A DNA stretch of 64,000 bases from Mycobacterium sp. 852014-52450_SCH5900713 (GTDB taxonomy: Bacteria > Actinomycetota > Actinomycetes > Mycobacteriales > Mycobacteriaceae). Location of the stretch: assembly GCF_001667075.1 (NCBI RefSeq), contig NZ_LZIL01000053.1, positions 205,296 through 269,295 on the forward strand. Direction: 5' to 3'. Numbering within the stretch: the stretch's first letter is position 1; each line of letters starts with the position of its first letter. Positions 60,632-64,000 of the stretch are shown here, one piece after another. The position numbers and the translations under genes were made by a program. The notes under the pieces are model-generated. The model was given only the letters and a program-made list of their open reading frames with translations, ran no database searches and was not told where the DNA came from.

Positions 60632-61771
60632 TCATCCCCCGCTTGGCGGTCGGTGAATCACCTTCTTCGGGAGTTCCGCCCCGTATTCAAGGTCCTCAAA
60701 CTTCTGTTGCTTGCGCTTGCGCCAACCACTGCCCGCGGAGTTGGTTGCCGGCGCCATCATGGGCATGAGCGGCATGCCGGTGAGCCCGGCGTCGGCCGGC
60801 AGTGGCGACACCGACGATGCGAGTTGCACCGGCGTCTGCGTCGCCGGTAGCAGGCCCACCACCGCGGGCGGCGCGGTCAGCTTGCCCAGCGAAACACCGA
60901 CCCCCATCGCACCCGCGGCCGCGCCCCCGGGTGCGGCTTGCAACGCACTGGCCAGCCTGGTCACCGACGACGCCAGCGCCCCCTCGCCCTCCGAGAGCCC
61001 CAGGCCGATGTCGCTGCCCACACCCTGCAGCGCCTGGGCCGAGGTGTTCTGCGCCAGGTAGCTGAGCAGGTTGATCGGGAACCCGGACGAGATGAACTGG
61101 TTGCCCCAGGTGCTGAAGTAGCTGAACCAACCGGCGTTGGGGTCGAAGGGGGTGACGCCGAGCGAGTCGATGATGTTCCCCGTGCTGGAGGCCGAGCTGA
61201 GCAAGGAAGCATTAGACACCGCGGCGTTTTGGTTGAGCGTGCCCGTCGGGTTCGTGATGGCGAGCGGCGAATTGAATTGCGACAACGACGTGGTCGCTTG
61301 CGACGACGCCGCCTGGTATCGGGTCATCGCCGCGGAATTGTTCGCCCACATGGTCTGGTATTCGTCCTGGGTCGCGGCGATCGCGGCGGTGTTCTGCCCG
61401 AACCGGTTGGTGGCCAGCAACTGCGCCAGCCGGGTCCGGTTGGCGGCGACGACCGAGGGGTGCACCACCGCCGAGCGCACGGTGGTGAATGCCACCGCGG
61501 CGGACTCTGCCGAGGTGGCCATTTGCTGGGCTTGTTGCGCGGTGGTGCGCAGCCAGATGAGATAGGGCTGTACGGCCTGCAGCATCGCCATCGAGGACGG
61601 GCCGTCCCACGAATCGATCAACGACGACAATGCGGACGCGTACACGGCAACCGAGTTTTCCAACTCGACGCCCAAATTCTGCCACGCGCCAGCGGCCTCG
61701 ATCAGCGAACCCGCCCCGGGACCGGAATGGATTAGCGTCGAGGTGACCTCGGGTGGCGCGAATAAGTCCAT
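60632..61771 (-). CDS. PPE family protein (paralogue)
   Basis: A 379-residue PPE protein. The start MDLFAPPEV, the WxG motif in DSWDGPSS, and HPSVVAANRTRLAQLLATN define the PPE domain; the central TPFDPNAGWFSYFSTWG and the tail IHRPPSGG mirror the downstream PPE protein, so the two arose by tandem duplication. The ATG at 61771 is chosen over a GTG at 61774 because family members start MDF/MDL. A polar KRKQQ patch before the tail is unlike its partner. No PE partner nearby. Confidence 0.92.
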   Translation of the reverse strand: MDLFAPPEVTSTLIHSGPGAGSLIEAAGAWQNLGVELENSVAVYASALSSLIDSWDGPSSMAMLQAVQPYLIWLRTTAQQAQQMATSAESAAVAFTTVRSAVVHPSVVAANRTRLAQLLATNRFGQNTAAIAATQDEYQTMWANNSAAMTRYQAASSQATTSLSQFNSPLAITNPTGTLNQNAAVSNASLLSSASSTGNIIDSLGVTPFDPNAGWFSYFSTWGNQFISSGFPINLLSYLAQNTSAQALQGVGSDIGLGLSEGEGALASSVTRLASALQAAPGGAAAGAMGVGVSLGKLTAPPAVVGLLPATQTPVQLASSVSPLPADAGLTGMPLMPMMAPATNSAGSGWRKRKQQKFEDLEYGAELPKKVIHRPPSGG

Positions 61772-61774
61772 CAC

Positions 61775-61984
61775 ATCTCACATTGTCTATGCCGGGTACG
61801 CGGCCGGAAAATTTCGATTACCAAGTTGCAAAGAGACCGGAAACATTAGGCATTCACCCCCCCAAGGTGCTGCGCGCATCCTTCCCATCGAGTTCCGGAC
61901 CGTGAGAACGATATACCGGCGACCTTAGGGTAGCCAAAGTATTAGTCGGCTTCGGCACCTCGAAAACCGGCGCCGACGGACCCT
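61775..61984. other. Intergenic region upstream of PPE gene
   Basis: A 210-bp stretch. It has GTCGGC (61945-61950) and GCCGAC (61972-61977) as inverted arms that could terminate the MBL-fold gene transcript. A TTAGGGTAGCC near 61925 resembles half of an IdeR site but lacks the other half. No gene is seen. Confidence 0.45.
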
Positions 61985-62791
61985 CTAGACGGTCACCGAC
62001 GCGCCGCGGGGCACCTCGATGATCCGATCGGCCATGTCGCGGCGCTGCATCTCCCGCGTGAATTCGGCCAGCGGCGAAGCGAAGACGCCGTAGTCGTCGA
62101 AATGCACCGGAATGGCCTTCGGCAGGTCCAGCATCGACACCAATCCCGCGCCCTGGCGGCCGTCCATGGTTACGGTCAGCCCGAAGGGAAGCCGCGGGCC
62201 GGCCGGCAGCCGGGTGCCGCCGAGGTGCAACACGCCGACCTCGATGGAGTCGAACCGCGCCGGGATCTCTTTGAGGTCCTCGATGAGCAGGGTGTCGCCG
62301 GAGATGTAGAGCCGGCGCCGGAGTGATCCGTCGGCGGCGGCGAATTCCAGCATGGTGCCCATCACCGGCGGCAACAGCCGCTGGCTCCACCCCGGGGCGT
62401 GTCGGCCCGGCAGCGACGTCATGGTGACGGTGGTGGCGCCCTTGGTGATCTTGTGCTGTTCCCACGTCGACAGCCCACTCGCGTTCGCGAAGCCCCGGTG
62501 CTGCAGCCGTTTGGCGGCGTGCGGGGTGGTGACCACCGGGAGGTCGTGGTCGAGGCCTTTCTGCGACACGCGGTCCCAGTGATCGCCGTGCATGTGGGAG
62601 AGCACGACGGCGTCGATCGGCGGTAGTTCGTCGATACGCAACGCCGGTTCCCTGAGTCGCTTGGATACCAGCCCGTGACCGAGGTAGGCGAGTTGCCCCC
62701 GGTGCAGGAAGTTGGGATCGGTCAGCAGCGTCAGCCCGCCCGCCGCGATCAAGGTGGTCGCGTTGCCCACGAACGTCACGGTGATGTCCAT
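61985..62791 (-). CDS. Metallo-beta-lactamase-fold hydrolase
   Basis: A 268-residue protein. The metal motif is H66-M-H68-G-D70-H71 (SHMHGDHWD), with a further His in SLPGRHAPGW, Asp in YISGDTLL, and His in IPVHFDD. This is the pattern of the NAPE-PLD/UlaG-like branch of the superfamily, so it may cleave a phosphodiester or lactone; substrate unknown. No signal peptide. It is upstream of the two PPE genes but separated by 210 bp with a hairpin, so probably not in one operon. Confidence 0.87.
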   Translation of the reverse strand: MDITVTFVGNATTLIAAGGLTLLTDPNFLHRGQLAYLGHGLVSKRLREPALRIDELPPIDAVVLSHMHGDHWDRVSQKGLDHDLPVVTTPHAAKRLQHRGFANASGLSTWEQHKITKGATTVTMTSLPGRHAPGWSQRLLPPVMGTMLEFAAADGSLRRRLYISGDTLLIEDLKEIPARFDSIEVGVLHLGGTRLPAGPRLPFGLTVTMDGRQGAGLVSMLDLPKAIPVHFDDYGVFASPLAEFTREMQRRDMADRIIEVPRGASVTV

Positions 62792-62841
62792 AGCCGCGGG
62801 CTACCCGATCGCGGGCTGCTCACGCGGCCCGGAAGTTTCCG

Positions 62842-63198
62842 CTACAGGCCGGGCAAGCAGATGGGTGCTCCGTAGCAAGGTGGCGGACCCAGCGGCCGGC
62901 GGGGAGCGTCGCCCTCCCACACGAACTGGCCGACGTTGCCCATCCCCCCGACGGGGACCCAGTACCAGTGATGGCAGACGCCCATATCCCATCGGACATC
63001 GGGCATCGGCAACGGCTGCCCCGGGCACCAGTCGTGCGGGACCGTGAAGTTGTCCAGGGGTAGGGGGCCGATCACTTGCGGCGCAATACCGCGCTCCGCC
63101 TGGGCCGTACCGGCGGACAGGCCCAGACCCGCCAGCGCCACGCCGCCGGACAGCAGCGTCCCGGTAATGACCTTCCTGAGCTTTTGATTGTTCGACAT
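62842..63198 (-). CDS. Small secreted protein
   Basis: A 118-residue exported protein. The signal peptide has a basic start (MSNNQKLRKVITG), a hydrophobic core and cleavage after GTAQA at about residue 34. The mature part is Pro- and Trp-rich with four cysteines, in DWCPG, GVCHHWYW and PPCYGAPICLP, probably two disulfides. Function unknown; similar Cys- and Trp-rich small exported proteins occur in many mycobacteria. Confidence 0.82.
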   Translation of the reverse strand: MSNNQKLRKVITGTLLSGGVALAGLGLSAGTAQAERGIAPQVIGPLPLDNFTVPHDWCPGQPLPMPDVRWDMGVCHHWYWVPVGGMGNVGQFVWEGDAPRRPLGPPPCYGAPICLPGL

Positions 63199-63411
63199 TG
63201 CCTCGCGCCTTTCCTCGACGCTCTGCGATCAGTATCCGCTCGCGCCGACCCCGTCACGGGGGAAGTGGACTACGCGAATCAGCAGATACCGGCCTGTTCG
63301 CTACCGATCCCAGAAAAGGGCGTCGCGGAGCAAAGCCGCCCGTGTGGCGCAGGGGTGTTCTACAGTGACGCCCTACCGGGGGATTCGTCGAGGCATCGAG
63401 GAGGCCCCGTA

Positions 63412-63849
63412 ATGACAGCGGTCGACGACATCACCAGCCTTCGCCAGCGCCGCGAGGCAATCGTCAATCAGCATGCCGAGGCGGAAAACCGCCACGACGT
63501 CGAGGCGACAATCGCCACCTTCGCGCAGCCACGCTACGAGGTGAACGGCGTTCCGAGCGACGGTGAGGATGCCGTCCGGGAGCTGCTGCAAGGCCTCATG
63601 GTTGGCCTCCCAGACCTGCACGCCGAGTTCGGCAGGATGCGCCATACCGACGACGCGATATTCGGCGAAGGGCTGATCACGGGAACCCATGACGGCGAAT
63701 GGGCGGGCATCCCACCAACCGGTCGCCGCATCGAGATTCCGATAGTCGGCATCTTCGAATTCGACGGCGATCGACTGCTATGCGAGAAGGTCTATTTCGA
63801 CATGGCGAACGTGCTGATTCAGATGGGTGTGCTTCCTCCTATCAGCTAG
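63412..63849 (+). CDS. SnoaL-like / ester-cyclase fold protein
   Basis: A 145-residue protein of the SnoaL-like alpha+beta barrel family, used as small cyclases, hydrolases or binding proteins. The family pattern is visible in HAEAENRHDVEATIATFA and GIPPTGRRIEIPIVGIFEFDGDRL. Substrate unknown. ATG 63412 follows GAGGAG at 63399-63404. The stop overlaps that of the gene on the other strand. Confidence 0.82.
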   Translation: MTAVDDITSLRQRREAIVNQHAEAENRHDVEATIATFAQPRYEVNGVPSDGEDAVRELLQGLMVGLPDLHAEFGRMRHTDDAIFGEGLITGTHDGEWAGIPPTGRRIEIPIVGIFEFDGDRLLCEKVYFDMANVLIQMGVLPPIS

Positions 63850-64000
63850 AAGGGTGGCGGATCGTCATCGCTGGCGGGTGGGGCCGGCCCGCTGGAGCTC
63901 ACCGATTCGGCTCGCCGGGCCATGCGGGCTTGGTGGTTGTTGCGGCGTTCGGTGGCTACCCGGGAGGCGCGGTCTTGGGCGCGGGTGCGGCGGCGTTTGG
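63846..64000 (-). CDS. C-terminal fragment of 13E12/DUF222-type HNH endonuclease-like protein
   Basis: Reading the minus strand from the window edge gives about 50 residues ending in a stop at 63846-63848, including RRTRAQDRASRVATERRNNH and the tail DDDPPPF. This tail is typical of the mycobacterial 13E12-repeat / DUF222 HNH family. The rest lies outside the window. The stop overlaps that of the SnoaL-like gene. Confidence 0.72.
   Translation of the reverse strand, partial: KRRRTRAQDRASRVATERRNNHQARMARRAESVSSSGPAPPASDDDPPPF

Noticed and set aside
61925..61945. Possible IdeR iron box upstream of the PPE gene
   Set aside because: Only the left half (TTAGG) and a few central bases match the 19-bp consensus.
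1..64000. tRNA, rRNA, CRISPR arrays or insertion sequences
   Set aside because: No cloverleaf-like segments, ribosomal stretches, regularly spaced direct repeats or transposase genes were seen; the only tandem array is the 55-bp repeat.

Overview
The window is chromosomal DNA of a slow-growing Mycobacterium, probably from or near the M. avium complex. The evidence is high GC with GTG/TTG starts and dense 1-8 nt start/stop overlaps, PPE proteins, and gene order that follows the M. tuberculosis Rv3261-Rv3301c block. Species level is inference.

0-8.9 kb: end of fbiA, then fbiB (cofactor F420), the DNA methyltransferase mamA and a Nudix hydrolase on the + strand. Converging on them are rmlD-wbbL1-manB (rhamnosyl linker and GDP-mannose). 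lcp1 (arabinogalactan ligase family) and a TIGR03089-type protein follow. 8.9-15.3 kb: pacL1-ctpC zinc efflux behind an inverted repeat, an acyl-CoA synthetase, a TIGR00027-type methyltransferase and a CaiB-type CoA transferase. 15.3-18.5 kb: a translationally coupled phosphatase / histidine kinase / response regulator operon.

18.6-31.6 kb: fadE25, purE-purK, a GtrA protein, a PH-domain protein, birA, a ketosteroid-dehydrogenase-like flavoprotein, then the acyl-CoA carboxylase set accD5-accE5 and accA3 with maf, a PNPOx-like protein, sseA and a SufE-like protein. BirA, AccA3, AccD5 and AccE5 form one functional unit. 31.7-34.6 kb is the sigF locus: a STAS protein, sigF, rsbW/usfX, usfY and a membrane protein, with two good SigF-type promoters and a 48-codon membrane microprotein ORF. 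34.8-41.9 kb: a TetR regulator, lhr, nei2, a 55-bp tandem repeat and lpqC.

42.1-63.8 kb is the most distinctive part. It holds two small secreted proteins, an mgtA-corA-phoY1 operon, a ctpI / DUF5994 / P-type-ATPase-like operon, a CBS plus glutamate-synthase-like operon, a P1B-5-type metal ATPase fused to a hemerythrin domain, two PPE genes, a metallo-beta-lactamase-fold hydrolase and small proteins. The window ends in a 13E12/DUF222-type fragment. Four P-type ATPase-like genes lie within 17 kb, and two divergent promoters there carry imperfect DosR-like palindromes.

The strongest candidate for something undescribed is the 885-residue protein at 52344-55001. It keeps the P-type ATPase membrane frame but has lost the phosphorylated Asp, the TGE glutamate, the first Asp of TGDGxND and much of the ATP-binding loop, all in an intact reading frame. 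It looks like a pseudo-ATPase co-transcribed with CtpI. A second candidate is the sigF locus, where the anti-sigma kinase N-box and the usual STAS phosphoserine are both altered.
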